Shown: positions 55,513-64,000 of the stretch, piece after piece
How positions within the stretch are numbered: position 1 is the first letter of the stretch
How the letters are laid out: each line of letters begins with the position of its first letter
NCBI GenBank assembly: GCA_023266355.1
Contig: JAHFQM010000009.1
Coordinates: 62,001-126,000, forward strand
DNA: 64,000 bases
Direction of reading: 5' to 3'
Source: Aquabacterium sp.
GTDB taxonomy: Bacteria > Pseudomonadota > Gammaproteobacteria > Burkholderiales > Burkholderiaceae_C
The notes under the pieces: generated by a model
Seen by the model: the letters and a program-made list of their open reading frames with translations, nothing else
The model's database searches: none
Told to the model about the DNA's origin: nothing
Translations under genes and position numbers: made by a program

Positions 55513-56265
55513 TCAGCGCCCCTGGGGCTGGCGTGCGGCGAGGGCCGCGGCCAGTGCTGCGGCATCGGGCTGACCCACACCTGCCGGCACCGCCGGTGCA
55601 GCGTTGCGCGCCAGGATGTTGGAGAACTCCTCGATGAAGGACTCCATCTGGATGGCGATGCGGTCGATGTCACGCGCAAACCGGTTGTAGGCCAGCACCG
55701 CGGGGATGGCGGCGAACAGGCCGATGGCCGTGGCCACCAGCGCTTCGGCGATGCCGGGCGCCACCGTGGCCAGCGAGACCTGCTGCACGTTGGACAGCCC
55801 CGTGAAGGCGTGCATGATGCCCCACACCGTGCCGAACAGGCCGATGTACGGCGAGACCGAGCCGACCGAGCCGAGGAAGTCCAGGCGGGACTCGACCACG
55901 TCCATCTCGCGCTGGTAGCTGGCGCGCATGGCGCGGCGGGCGCCGTCCAGCAGCACGTTGACATCGGTGACGCGGCGTTCGCGCTGCTTCATGAACTCGC
56001 GCATGCCGGCGGCGAAGATGCGCTCTTGCGGCGAGGCCGGGCCGTTGCCGCTGCTGGCGTCCTGGAAGAGCTCCTGCAGGGTGCGACCAGCCCAGAATTC
56101 GCGGTCAAAGGCATCGTTGTCCTGGCGCACGCGCTTGAGGCCCAGCACTTTGGCGAAGATGATGCTCCAGCTGGTCAGCGAGACCAGCATCAGGATGGCC
56201 ATCACGATCTGCACCACCACGCTGGCGTGCAGCACCAGGTGAAGGATCGACAGGTCTTGGTTCAT
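55513..56265 (-). CDS. tolQ: Tol-Pal system protein TolQ
   Basis: ExbB/TolQ family proton channel (250 aa) with three helices: one near 10-40 and two in the C-terminal half (SPYIGLFGTVWGIMHAF, and VAPGIAEALVATAIGLFAAIPAVLAYN with its conserved Thr). It uses the proton motive force to move TolA. It follows ybgC by 30 bases and is followed by tolR. The C-terminal Ala-rich tail (AAALAAALAARQ) is not conserved. Confidence 0.96.
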   Translation of the reverse strand: MNQDLSILHLVLHASVVVQIVMAILMLVSLTSWSIIFAKVLGLKRVRQDNDAFDREFWAGRTLQELFQDASSGNGPASPQERIFAAGMREFMKQRERRVTDVNVLLDGARRAMRASYQREMDVVESRLDFLGSVGSVSPYIGLFGTVWGIMHAFTGLSNVQQVSLATVAPGIAEALVATAIGLFAAIPAVLAYNRFARDIDRIAIQMESFIEEFSNILARNAAPAVPAGVGQPDAAALAAALAARQPQGR

Positions 56266-56295
56266 GGGGCGAGGGCTCCGTGGTCGGCCTGAGGT

Positions 56296-56799
56296 TCAGG
56301 CTGGGGTGTGGGTGGAGGTGCCAGCGTTCGCAGGCAGCGGCTCGGGCAGGCAGCCCAGGATGCGTTGCGGGATGCGGCCCGGGCGCAAGACCGGCTCGGC
56401 CGCATCGGCCACCACAGCCGCCTGCACCCAGCCGATGCGGATGCGGCCACTGACCAGCAAAGTGCCGTTGCGCCAGACCTCCTGCGCGAACACGACGCTG
56501 GCGCGGCCGCGCTCGACCACGGCCACCGTCACGTTGAGCAGGTCGTCGAGGCGGGCGGGCTGCAGGTAGCGCAATTGCGTGTCGGCGACGACGAACATGC
56601 CCTCGCCGCTGCGGCGCATGCCTTCCTGGTCGAAGCCCAGGGCGCGCAGCCACTCGGTGCGGGCGCGCTCCATGAACTTGAGGTAATTGCCGTAGAAGAC
56701 GATGCCGCCGGCGTCGGTGTCTTCCCAGTAGATGCGCACCGGGTGCTGGTGGTGCCAGCGGCCGTCGGTGGCGCGGGGAGAGAGGTCGGGCGCGTTCAT
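56296..56799 (-). CDS. ybgC: Tol-Pal-associated acyl-CoA thioesterase YbgC
   Basis: Hotdog-fold thioesterase (167 aa) encoded first in tol clusters and thought to act in phospholipid metabolism. The family motif VRIYWEDTDAGGIVFYGNYLKFMERARTEWL covers residues about 22-52, with the catalytic Asp in EDTDAGG. The tail (about 140-167) is not conserved. It heads the ybgC-tolQ-tolR-tolA unit. Confidence 0.95.
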   Translation of the reverse strand: MNAPDLSPRATDGRWHHQHPVRIYWEDTDAGGIVFYGNYLKFMERARTEWLRALGFDQEGMRRSGEGMFVVADTQLRYLQPARLDDLLNVTVAVVERGRASVVFAQEVWRNGTLLVSGRIRIGWVQAAVVADAAEPVLRPGRIPQRILGCLPEPLPANAGTSTHTPA

Positions 56800-56883
56800 G
56801 AACCGGCATTATCCCTGTTCGGACAGGGCGCCCGCAGCCACGCGCCCAAGCCCCTCAGGCTTCACGCATCTTTGCGCCCAGGC

Positions 56884-57375
56884 TCAGGCCATGTCGGGCG
56901 GCATCACGGCGTGCAGCACCACCTGCTCGTCGCCTTCCCGCTCGCGCGAGCGCAACCACCACACGGCACCTTTGCGCACCGACCAGGGCTGGTCCTGGCC
57001 CGTCAGCAGGCGCGCCGCCAGCAAGCCCAGCGTCGGCTGGTGGCCCACGATGAGCACCGGGTCGCGCGAGGCCGGCCAGCGCGCAGCGGCCAACAGGTCA
57101 TCGACGCTGGCCAGCGGGTTGAGGGTGTCCAGCGTGCGCACCTTGCGGCCCAGGGCCGCGGCGGTCTGCTGGGTGCGCAGCGCCGGGCTCACCAGCACGC
57201 GGGTGGTGTCGGGCAGGCGCTGGTTGAGCCACTCGGCCATGCGCTCGGCCTGGCGCTGGCCCTTGGGCGTCAGCGTGCGCGCCAGGTCACGTTCCAGCTC
57301 GAACGGCAGCACCGATTCGCCATCTTCTGCCAACAGCATTTGCGCCTGCGCGTGGCGCCACAGGATCAGGTCCAT
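56884..57375 (-). CDS. sixA: Phosphohistidine phosphatase SixA
   Basis: A 163-residue histidine-phosphatase-family enzyme. The catalytic RHA motif at residues 7-9 (LILWRHAQA), an Arg in SPALRTQQTA and a second His in VGHQPTLG complete the active site. SixA of E. coli removes phosphate from phosphohistidine on phosphotransfer proteins. It is encoded 100 bases downstream of ppk1 on the same strand; a SixA-ppk1 pairing is frequent in Burkholderiales and suggests a link with phosphate or polyphosphate metabolism (inference). Confidence 0.93.
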   Translation of the reverse strand: MDLILWRHAQAQMLLAEDGESVLPFELERDLARTLTPKGQRQAERMAEWLNQRLPDTTRVLVSPALRTQQTAAALGRKVRTLDTLNPLASVDDLLAAARWPASRDPVLIVGHQPTLGLLAARLLTGQDQPWSVRKGAVWWLRSREREGDEQVVLHAVMPPDMA

Positions 57376-57476
57376 GCCCCATCCTCCCTTGGTTTTTCAT
57401 TGGCGCCGCAGTGTACGGACGCCCTGTGGCAAGCGCGTGGCAGCGTCATCACACCATGGCACGCCGCCATGACCGC

Positions 57477-59552
57477 TCACACTTGGCCGCGGTGGCGCGC
57501 CATCAGGGCACGCTGGGCGCTGTGGCCGCCGGACTCGTTGATGCGCTCGTAGCGGCCGTCGCTGAGCTGGCGCCAGGCATCGCGGCCGTCCAGCAGGTAG
57601 GGCACCAGGCATTCGTCGATGACGCGCTGGCGCAGCGCCGGGTCACGCACCGGCCAGGCCGCCTCGATGCGCCGCGTCATGTTGCGGTTCATCCAGTCGG
57701 CGCTCGACAGGTACAGGGCCTCTTCGTAATCGTCGCTGCCCCAGCGGAAGTACAGCACGCGGGTGTGCTCCAGCATGCGCCCCACCACCGAGCGCACGCG
57801 GATGCGGTCGGTCAGGCCTTCCAGGCCGGGCGGCAGGATGCAGGCGCCGCGGATGATGAGGTCGATGTCCACGCCCGCCTGGCCGGCTTCGATCAGCGCA
57901 TTCACCAGCGGCTCGTCGGTCAGCGCATTGCACTTGACGACGATGCGCGCCGGGCGCCCTGCGCGGGCGGCATCGGCACAGCGCGCCATCAGGCGCAGCA
58001 TCTGGTCCTGCAGGCTGAAGGGCGCGAGCTGCAGCAGGCGCGTGGACTTCATCTGCGTCAGGCTGGAGAGCTGCTGGAAGACGCGGTCCACGTCGGCCGT
58101 CATGTCCGGCTGGCTGGTCAGGAAGCCCACGTCGGTGTAGAGCCGCGAGGTCTTGGGGTTGTAGTTGCCGGTGGACAGGTGGGCGTAGCGGCGCAGGCGC
58201 GCGCCTTCGCGGCGCGTCACCAGCATCATCTTGGCGTGGGTTTTCAGGCCGACGATGCCGTACACCACCTGCGCGCCCAGGGCCTCAAGGCGCTCGGCCC
58301 AGTTGATGTTGGCCTCTTCGTCGAAGCGGGCTTTGAGCTCCACCACGGCCAGCACTTCCTTGCCACGGCGCACGGCTTCCAGCAGCAACTCCATCAGCAC
58401 GGACTCGCTGCCCGTGCGGTAGATGGTCTGCTTGATGGCCAGCACATCGGGGTCATAGACGGCCTCGCGCAGGAACTGCACGACCACGTCGAAGCTCTGG
58501 AAGGGGTGGTGCAGCAGGCAGTCGTGGTGGCGCAGGTGCTCGAACAGGCCTTGCTGCGGCAATTCGGCCGGCCAGGCGGGCTCGTAGGGCGCAAAGCGCA
58601 GCGCGTCGGCGTCGGCCTGGTCGATCAGCTGGGTCAGTCGCACCAGGTTGACCGGGCCGTTGACCATGAACAGGGCCTGCGGCGGCAGGCTGAACTGCTC
58701 CAGCAGGAAGTCGGACAGGTCGGACGGGCAGGAGCGCACCACTTCCAGGCGCACCGATTGGCCGAACTGGCGAGTGCTCATCTTGGAGCGCAGGGCCTCG
58801 CGCAGGTCGGTCACGTCGTCTTCGTCAACTTCGAGGTCGGAGTCGCGCGTCAGGCGGAACTGCGAAAACGCCTTGATCTCGCGGCCCGGGAAGAGCTCGT
58901 CCAGGTGCGCGCGGATGACGCTGGACAACAGCACGAAGCCCTGCTGCCCCTCCGGCATCAGCGCCTTGGGCAAGGCGATGACGCGTGGCAGCACCCGCGG
59001 GATGCGCACGATGGCGATGTCGTTGTCGCGGCCGAAAGCGTCCATGCCGCCCAGGCGCACGATGAAATTCAGCGTCTTGTTGGCGACCTGCGGGAAGGGG
59101 TGCGCGGGGTCCAGGCCGATGGGCACCAGCAGCGGGCGCACCTGGCGGCGGAAGAAATCGGCCACCCACTCGCGCTGGTTGGCGTTGCGGTCGGCGTGGT
59201 TGAGGATGAGGATGCCCGCGTCGTGCAGCTTGGGCGTCACCACCTCGTTGAAGATCTGGTACTGCTCTTCGACCAGGCGGTGCGACTCCCGCGAAACCTC
59301 GGTGATGTAGGCGGCGTTGATGCCGGTGCCGGGCGTGCGCGAAGCCTCGATGACATCGGCGTAGCGGACTTCAAAAAACTCGTCGAGGTTGGACGAGACG
59401 ATGCAGATGTAACGCAGGCGCTCCAGCAGCGGGACATCTTCCCGCTGGGCCTGGGCCAGCACGCGGCGGTTGAATTCGAGGATGGCCTGCTCGCGGCCGA
59501 GCAGCTTGACGCGGGGTTGGTCCAGCACCTGGGTTGGGATCGTGTTGTTCAT
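57477..59552 (-). CDS. ppk1: Polyphosphate kinase PPK1
   Basis: Reversibly makes polyphosphate from ATP (691 aa, normal length). N domain, head domain and two C-terminal catalytic domains are all present. LLGREQAILEFNRRVLAQA and ERLRYICIVSSNLDEFFEVR are near the start. The autophosphorylated His is in GIVGLKTHAKMML, near residue 440. A second catalytic His is in RSVVGRMLEHTRVLYF. Start ATG at 59550-59552. The 104-base gap to polA upstream is relatively A/T-rich and probably holds its promoter. Confidence 0.97.
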   Translation of the reverse strand: MNNTIPTQVLDQPRVKLLGREQAILEFNRRVLAQAQREDVPLLERLRYICIVSSNLDEFFEVRYADVIEASRTPGTGINAAYITEVSRESHRLVEEQYQIFNEVVTPKLHDAGILILNHADRNANQREWVADFFRRQVRPLLVPIGLDPAHPFPQVANKTLNFIVRLGGMDAFGRDNDIAIVRIPRVLPRVIALPKALMPEGQQGFVLLSSVIRAHLDELFPGREIKAFSQFRLTRDSDLEVDEDDVTDLREALRSKMSTRQFGQSVRLEVVRSCPSDLSDFLLEQFSLPPQALFMVNGPVNLVRLTQLIDQADADALRFAPYEPAWPAELPQQGLFEHLRHHDCLLHHPFQSFDVVVQFLREAVYDPDVLAIKQTIYRTGSESVLMELLLEAVRRGKEVLAVVELKARFDEEANINWAERLEALGAQVVYGIVGLKTHAKMMLVTRREGARLRRYAHLSTGNYNPKTSRLYTDVGFLTSQPDMTADVDRVFQQLSSLTQMKSTRLLQLAPFSLQDQMLRLMARCADAARAGRPARIVVKCNALTDEPLVNALIEAGQAGVDIDLIIRGACILPPGLEGLTDRIRVRSVVGRMLEHTRVLYFRWGSDDYEEALYLSSADWMNRNMTRRIEAAWPVRDPALRQRVIDECLVPYLLDGRDAWRQLSDGRYERINESGGHSAQRALMARHRGQV

Positions 59553-59656
59553 TGACGCAAAAGAAGCCGAATAACGCCGGCCACTTCATTCTACGGAATG
59601 AGGTACACGAAAATGATGACAGTTCGACGAATGCCATCACCTTCATCGGACGCAAC

Positions 59657-62560
59657 TCAGTGCGCCGACTCCCAATTCGGCCCCGACCCCACCTCGGCCA
59701 CCAGCGGCACCCGCAGCTGCGCCACCCCGGCCATCAGGCGCGGCACGGCCTCCTTGACCCACGCCAGTTCGGCCTCGGGCACCTCCAGCACCAGTTCGTC
59801 GTGCACCTGCATGATGATTTTCGAGGCGCGGCCTTCGGCGTCCAGCGTGTCCTGCACGGCCACCATGGCCAGCTTGATGAGGTCGGCCGCCGTGCCCTGC
59901 ATGGGCGCGTTGATGGCGGCCCGCTCGGCACCGGCGCGGCTGGGGCCGTTGGGACTGTTGATCTCGGGCAGCCACAGGCGCCGGCCGAACACGGTTTCCA
60001 CATAGCCCTGGGCCTTGGCCTGGGCGCGGGTGTCGTCCATGTAGCGCTTGACGCCGGCGAAGCGGTGGAAATAGCGCTCGATGTAGGACGATGCCGCCGA
60101 TCGCTCGATGCCGAGGTTCTTGGCCAGGCCGTGGGCGCTCATGCCGTAGATCAGGCCGAAATTGATGACCTTGGCGTAACGGCGCTGCTCGCTCGACACC
60201 TCGTCCACCGGCACGCCGAACACCTCGCTGGCGGTGGCGCGGTGCACGTCCTGCCCTTCAGCGAAGGCGCGCAGCAGGTTCTCGTCCTGCGAGATGTGGG
60301 CCATGATGCGCAGCTCGATCTGCGAATAGTCGGCGCTGACGATGCAGTGACCCGGCGGCGCGATGAAGGCCTCGCGGATGCGGCGGCCCTCGGCCGTGCG
60401 CACCGGGATGTTCTGCAGGTTCGGGTCGTTGCTGGACAGCCGCCCCGTGACGGCCACGGCCTGCGCGTAGTTGGTGTGCACCCGGCCCGTTTCGGCATTG
60501 ACCATCAGCGGCAGCTTGTCCGTGTAGGTGGACTTGAGCTTGGCCATGCCCCGGTACTCCAGGATGCGCGCGGGCAGCGGGTAGTCTTCGGCGAGTTTTT
60601 CCAGCACTTCTTCGTTCGTGGAGGGCGCGCCCGTGGCGGTCTTCTTGACCACCGGCAGGCCTTGCTTGACGAAGAGGATTTCGCCCAGTTGCTTGGGCGA
60701 ACCCAGGTTGAAGGGCTGGCCGGCCAGCTCGTAGGCCTCCTGCTCCAGCTGCACGATGCGCTGGCCCAGCTCGTGGCTTTGCTGCTGCAACAAGCCGCTG
60801 TCGATCAGCACGCCATTGCGCTCGATGCGCTGCAGCACGCGCGAGGTGGGCAGCTCGAAGCGCTGGTAGATGTCCTTCAGGCCCGGCTCGGCCTCCAGCT
60901 TGGGCCACAGGGTCTGGTGCACATGCAGGGTGAGGTCGCTGTCTTCGCAGGAGTAGTGCGAGGCGCGGTCCACGGCCACCTGCGCGAACGGGATCTGCTG
61001 CGCGCCCTTGCCCGCCACGTCTTCGTAGCTCAGGCCCATGCGGCCGGTGTAGCGCAAGGCCAGGTCGCCCAGGTTGTGCTTGCGGTGGGCTTCCAGCACA
61101 TAGCTCTCGAGCATGGTGTCGTGCACATAGCCCTTCACCGCGATGCCGTGGTTGGCCAGCACATGCGTGTCGTACTTGATGTTCTGGCCGATCTTCTTGC
61201 GGTCGGCCGCCTCCAGCCAGGGCTTGAGCTTGGCCAGCACCTCGTCGAGCGGCAATTGCTGCGGCGCGTCCGGGCCCTCATGGCGCAGCGGGATGTAGCA
61301 GGCATGGCCCACCTTGTCGCTGAACGACAGCCCGACAACGCGCGCCTTCATGGGCTCCAGCGAATCGGTTTCGGTGTCGAAAGCGACCACGTCGGCCGCG
61401 TAGATGCGGGCGCGCCAGGCATCGAACACGGGCCAGGTGAGGACGGTGTCGTAGCGCGTGTCCATCTGCACGCCTTGGGGCGCGGCCGGGGCATCGGCAG
61501 CGGCGCCATCGGCTGAAGCATCGGCAGCAACGCCGAACAAGTCGCCCGTGTCGGTGTCGCTCTTGGGCTTGGCTTTGGTGGCTTTGCTGGATTTGGCCGA
61601 TGTGGCCACGGCGGTCGCGCCGCTGCCAGCCGCATCACCCCGCAACAAGCGCTCGACCTCGACCTTGGCACTGCGGAAACCGAAGCGCGTGTAGAAATCC
61701 AGCAAACCGGGCAGGTCCGGCGCCTTGAGCGCCAGTGCGTCCAGCGAGGGCCAGGCGGGCACGTGGCCGTCGAGGTCGCAGTCCAGCTTGACGGTGATGA
61801 GGCGGCGGCCTTGCGGCAACCAGTCCAGCGCCTTGCGCAGGTTTTCGCCCGTTGCGCCCTTGAACGCATCGGCGGCGGCCATGATGGCGGCCAGCGAGCC
61901 GTGCTCCTGCAACCACTTCACGGCCGTCTTGGGGCCGACCTTCTCGACGCCCGGCACGTTGTCCACCGTGTCACCGATCAGGGTGAGGTAGTCGATGATC
62001 AGCTCGGGCGGCACGCCGAACTTGGCCACCACGCCGGGGATGTCCAGCACCTCGGGCGGCTTGGCCATGGTGTTGATCAGCGAGACGTGGGGATTGACCA
62101 GTTGGGCCAGGTCCTTGTCGCCGGTGGAGATGACCACCCGATGCCCCGATTCGGCCGCCACGCGGGCCAGGGTGCCGATGGCGTCGTCGGCTTCGATGCC
62201 GGGCACCTCCAGCACGGGCCAGCCCAGCAGCTTGACGACCTCGTGGATGGGTTCGATCTGCGAGCGCAGGTCGTCCGGCATCGGCGGGCGGTGGGCCTTG
62301 TACTCGGGGTACCACTCGTCGCGGAAGGTCGGGCCTTTGGCATCGAACACGCAGACGGCGTGCTCGGCATCGATGTGCTCGCGCAGCCAGCCCATCATGT
62401 TCACCACGCCGTGGATGGCGCCGGTGGCCACGCCGCCGGGCCCGCGCAGGTCGGGCATGGCGTGGAAGGCGCGGTAGAGGTAGCTGGAGCCGTCCACCAG
62501 CACCATGGTGGGGCGGCTGGGTGTGGCTTGGGGGCTCTGAGGGGTGTCCGGGGCAGTCAT
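59657..62560 (-). CDS. polA: DNA polymerase I
   Basis: Repair and Okazaki-fragment polymerase (967 aa). It has the 5' nuclease domain (about 18-310) with the FLAP motifs, and the 3'-5' exonuclease domain (about 370-560) with its active-site acidic pair in VVAFDTETDSLEPM, which suggests proofreading is intact. The polymerase domain includes motif A DYSQIELR near residue 742 and motif C VHDEL near 921. A Lys/Ser/Thr linker between the first two domains is longer than in E. coli. It ends VGSGPNWESAH. The neighbour thrB is the usual Burkholderiales one. Confidence 0.97.
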   Translation of the reverse strand: MTAPDTPQSPQATPSRPTMVLVDGSSYLYRAFHAMPDLRGPGGVATGAIHGVVNMMGWLREHIDAEHAVCVFDAKGPTFRDEWYPEYKAHRPPMPDDLRSQIEPIHEVVKLLGWPVLEVPGIEADDAIGTLARVAAESGHRVVISTGDKDLAQLVNPHVSLINTMAKPPEVLDIPGVVAKFGVPPELIIDYLTLIGDTVDNVPGVEKVGPKTAVKWLQEHGSLAAIMAAADAFKGATGENLRKALDWLPQGRRLITVKLDCDLDGHVPAWPSLDALALKAPDLPGLLDFYTRFGFRSAKVEVERLLRGDAAGSGATAVATSAKSSKATKAKPKSDTDTGDLFGVAADASADGAAADAPAAPQGVQMDTRYDTVLTWPVFDAWRARIYAADVVAFDTETDSLEPMKARVVGLSFSDKVGHACYIPLRHEGPDAPQQLPLDEVLAKLKPWLEAADRKKIGQNIKYDTHVLANHGIAVKGYVHDTMLESYVLEAHRKHNLGDLALRYTGRMGLSYEDVAGKGAQQIPFAQVAVDRASHYSCEDSDLTLHVHQTLWPKLEAEPGLKDIYQRFELPTSRVLQRIERNGVLIDSGLLQQQSHELGQRIVQLEQEAYELAGQPFNLGSPKQLGEILFVKQGLPVVKKTATGAPSTNEEVLEKLAEDYPLPARILEYRGMAKLKSTYTDKLPLMVNAETGRVHTNYAQAVAVTGRLSSNDPNLQNIPVRTAEGRRIREAFIAPPGHCIVSADYSQIELRIMAHISQDENLLRAFAEGQDVHRATASEVFGVPVDEVSSEQRRYAKVINFGLIYGMSAHGLAKNLGIERSAASSYIERYFHRFAGVKRYMDDTRAQAKAQGYVETVFGRRLWLPEINSPNGPSRAGAERAAINAPMQGTAADLIKLAMVAVQDTLDAEGRASKIIMQVHDELVLEVPEAELAWVKEAVPRLMAGVAQLRVPLVAEVGSGPNWESAH

Positions 62561-62614
62561 GCCCCGGATTGTGACCGCGGTTTGCGCGCCTGCTGCGCCC
62601 AGGTCAGGCCGAGA

Positions 62615-63229
62615 TCAGAACTCGGCCATGCCGCCCACGGACAGCAGGTACTGGCTGTTGTGGCCCTTGAAGAAGGCGTCCACGGTGGAGATCAACTTGA
62701 TGTCTCGCGTCAGGCGGAAGGCCAGGCCGGCGCCAAGGTAAGGAGCCGTGTTGTGCTGCTTGCTGCGCACCACCGTGTTGTTGAGCAGGACGCGGTCGTT
62801 GGTTTGCTCCAGCGAACCCCAGCCGATGCGGATCTGGTTGGTGAAGTCCTGGATCAGCTCGACTTCCCAGTTGATGTTGAGGGTGAAAGCACGCACGCTG
62901 CGCTCTTCCGAGGCGTAACCCGTGGCCTGGGCGGCCGCGTTGGCGTTGGTGCGCGTGGTCTTGCCGAACATGAAATAGTTCACTTCGGCGGCCAGGCCAG
63001 GGGTCAGGCGCTTGCCGGCGAAGATCTTGCCGCTGAAGGTGGCGCGGTCACAGGTGGCATCGCACTGCCAGTTGTTGATGCCGAAGCCTGCGGTGCCACC
63101 GACATAGACGCCCAGCGGTTCACTGGCCGGCTGCAGGACTTGGGCCTGGGCCGAAGCGCCGACCGACATCAACAAAGCGGCCGCCACGGAGGCCAGGGAG
63201 AGGGGCGAGCGAGTGACAGGCGCGTTCAT
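62615..63229 (-). CDS. Outer-membrane beta-barrel protein, OmpA-like small barrel
   Basis: A 204-residue predicted outer-membrane protein with a signal peptide (about 1-29, cleavage after AQAQ), amphipathic strands throughout (for example GVYVGGTAGFGIN, TLNINWEVELIQDF, APYLGAGLAFRLT), and a C-terminal Phe, the signature for BAM-mediated insertion. An 8-strand barrel is expected. Two Cys residues in QCDATCDR may form a loop disulfide. It belongs to the outer-membrane beta-barrel superfamily (OmpA/OmpX/OmpW-like), but the specific role is unknown. Divergent from thrB. Confidence 0.85.
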   Translation of the reverse strand: MNAPVTRSPLSLASVAAALLMSVGASAQAQVLQPASEPLGVYVGGTAGFGINNWQCDATCDRATFSGKIFAGKRLTPGLAAEVNYFMFGKTTRTNANAAAQATGYASEERSVRAFTLNINWEVELIQDFTNQIRIGWGSLEQTNDRVLLNNTVVRSKQHNTAPYLGAGLAFRLTRDIKLISTVDAFFKGHNSQYLLSVGGMAEF

Positions 63230-63478
63230 GATGACAGGGGCTTCCTCGGTATCGGTTGGGTGGGTGTGTCTCTGCGGTGGTCCGCTGATGACAGAATCCG
63301 GGTGAGTCTGCCACAGCGACTCCTACAATCCTGTGCTTGCCGGAGGCCCGATCCTGAGGGTTTACGCCAAGGGAAGGGACATTGGGAGCGCCCGCACCTT
63401 CCTTTGGGGGAAGGGTTCACGCACCCCGCCCGCCCACTGTCAGAAATTACCCCTGCGCAACCTGCCCGACACCGTCCC

Positions 63479-64000
63479 ATGGCCGTTTTCACCGAAGTCA
63501 CCCCCGCCGAAGCCGGCGCGCTGCTGTCCACCCTGGGTCTGGGTGCGCTGCAAAGCCTGCAAGGCATCCACTCCGGCATCGAGAACACCAACTACTTCGT
63601 CCACACCGACCGGGGCGACCATGTGCTGACCCTGTTCGAGCGCCTGAGCGCCGATCAGTTGCCCTTTTACCTGAACCTGATGCAGCACCTGGCCGCCCGT
63701 GGCATCCCCGTGCCGGCGCCGCAGGCCAATGCGCAAGGCGAGATCCTGCTCAGCCTCAAGGGCAAGCCGGCCGCGGTGGTGACGCGCCTGAAGGGCCGCA
63801 ACCAGATGGCGCCGCAGGCGGCCGATTGCGGCCAGGTGGGTGCCATGCTGGCGCGCATGCACCTGGCCGGCCAGGACTACCCGGCCCAGCAACCCAACCT
63901 GCGCGGCCTGAGCTGGTGGGTCGAGACCGTGCCCGTGGTCAAGCCCTTCCTCAGCCCGGCCCAGACCGAGCTGATCGACACCGAGCTGGCCTTCCAGCAA
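63479..64000 (+). CDS. thrB: Homoserine kinase ThrB, APH-fold type (3' end outside window)
   Basis: Threonine pathway kinase of the aminoglycoside-phosphotransferase-fold class (ThrB2) used by Burkholderiales. The first 174 codons are visible: MAVFTEVTPAEAGALL, then SGIENTNYFVHTDRG, then VLTLFERL, then MQHLAARGIPVPAP, then LKGKPAAVVTRLKGR, all typical. The active site is probably in the missing C-terminal half. The ATG at 63479 is the family start. About 250 bases separate it from the divergent outer-membrane protein gene. Confidence 0.95.
   Translation, partial: MAVFTEVTPAEAGALLSTLGLGALQSLQGIHSGIENTNYFVHTDRGDHVLTLFERLSADQLPFYLNLMQHLAARGIPVPAPQANAQGEILLSLKGKPAAVVTRLKGRNQMAPQAADCGQVGAMLARMHLAGQDYPAQQPNLRGLSWWVETVPVVKPFLSPAQTELIDTELAFQQ

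Noticed and set aside
59616..59622. Pho-box half site CTGTCAT (minus strand) upstream of ppk1
   Set aside because: The second 7-bp repeat at the required 4-base spacing does not match, so PhoB control is not supported by sequence alone.

Overview
This 64 kb window is GC-rich (mostly codon-dense, with G/C in third positions) and reads as the chromosome of a free-living, aerobic, flagellated betaproteobacterium of the order Burkholderiales. The overall gene repertoire resembles the Leptothrix/Aquabacterium/Ideonella/Rubrivivax side of the order (inference from gene content, not from a database match). Nothing looks like a prophage, insertion sequence, integron, CRISPR array or rRNA operon. The window is mainly core chromosome plus a few accessory loci.

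Layout. 1-7.2 kb: a cyanophycin (Asp/Arg storage polymer) locus. Two cyanophycin synthetase genes on the minus strand (cphA, cut by the left edge, and a shorter paralogue cphA') face a divergent pair encoding an ABC exporter with a zinc-ribbon N-terminus and a DUF1854 protein that carries a ten-G tract. 7.5-10.4 kb: an unknown secreted protein, a hemerythrin, an HU protein with a Lys/Ala tail, a small YjfB-type motility protein behind a good sigma-28 promoter, and two tRNA-Lys genes. 10.5-22.3 kb: a run of minus-strand housekeeping genes, transcribed as yebC, purD, hemF, nadD, rsfS, rlmH, maf, an NAD(P)-binding protein, rng, tolB, pal, cpoB, tcdA. 22.5-34.2 kb: a HerA-like ATPase, an unknown secreted Pro/Arg-rich protein, lplT, alr, a thioesterase, radA, murJ, rpsT, a DUF3579 gene, argD and argF.

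34.2-44.1 kb: a minus-strand flagellar and chemotaxis block, transcribed as flhB, flhA, flhF, a degenerate flhG, fliA, a soluble chemoreceptor and a membrane chemoreceptor. The sigma factor FliA made here plausibly drives the last chemoreceptor and the distant yjfB gene, because both carry sigma-28-like promoters. Upstream of flhB lies a non-coding stretch of about 760 bases built largely from a decayed 21-bp tandem repeat. 44.8-51.2 kb: small proteins, including a DUF2007/calcium-loop fusion, then the prkA-yeaH-spoVR stress cluster. 51.4-57.4 kb: an orphan GspE/PilB-like ATPase, ybgC-tolQ-tolR-tolA (about 40 kb from tolB-pal-cpoB, so the Tol-Pal system is split) and sixA. 57.4-64 kb: ppk1, polA, an outer-membrane beta-barrel protein and thrB (cut by the right edge).

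The most interesting material is the cyanophycin locus, where the second synthetase has lost the P-loop lysine and C-terminal lobe of its Mur-ligase half and sits opposite a dedicated exporter-like pair, and the 21-bp repeat array upstream of flhB. Nitrogen storage as cyanophycin, polyphosphate synthesis (ppk1, sixA) and arginine synthesis (argD, argF) are all encoded here, which fits a bacterium that accumulates reserve polymers.
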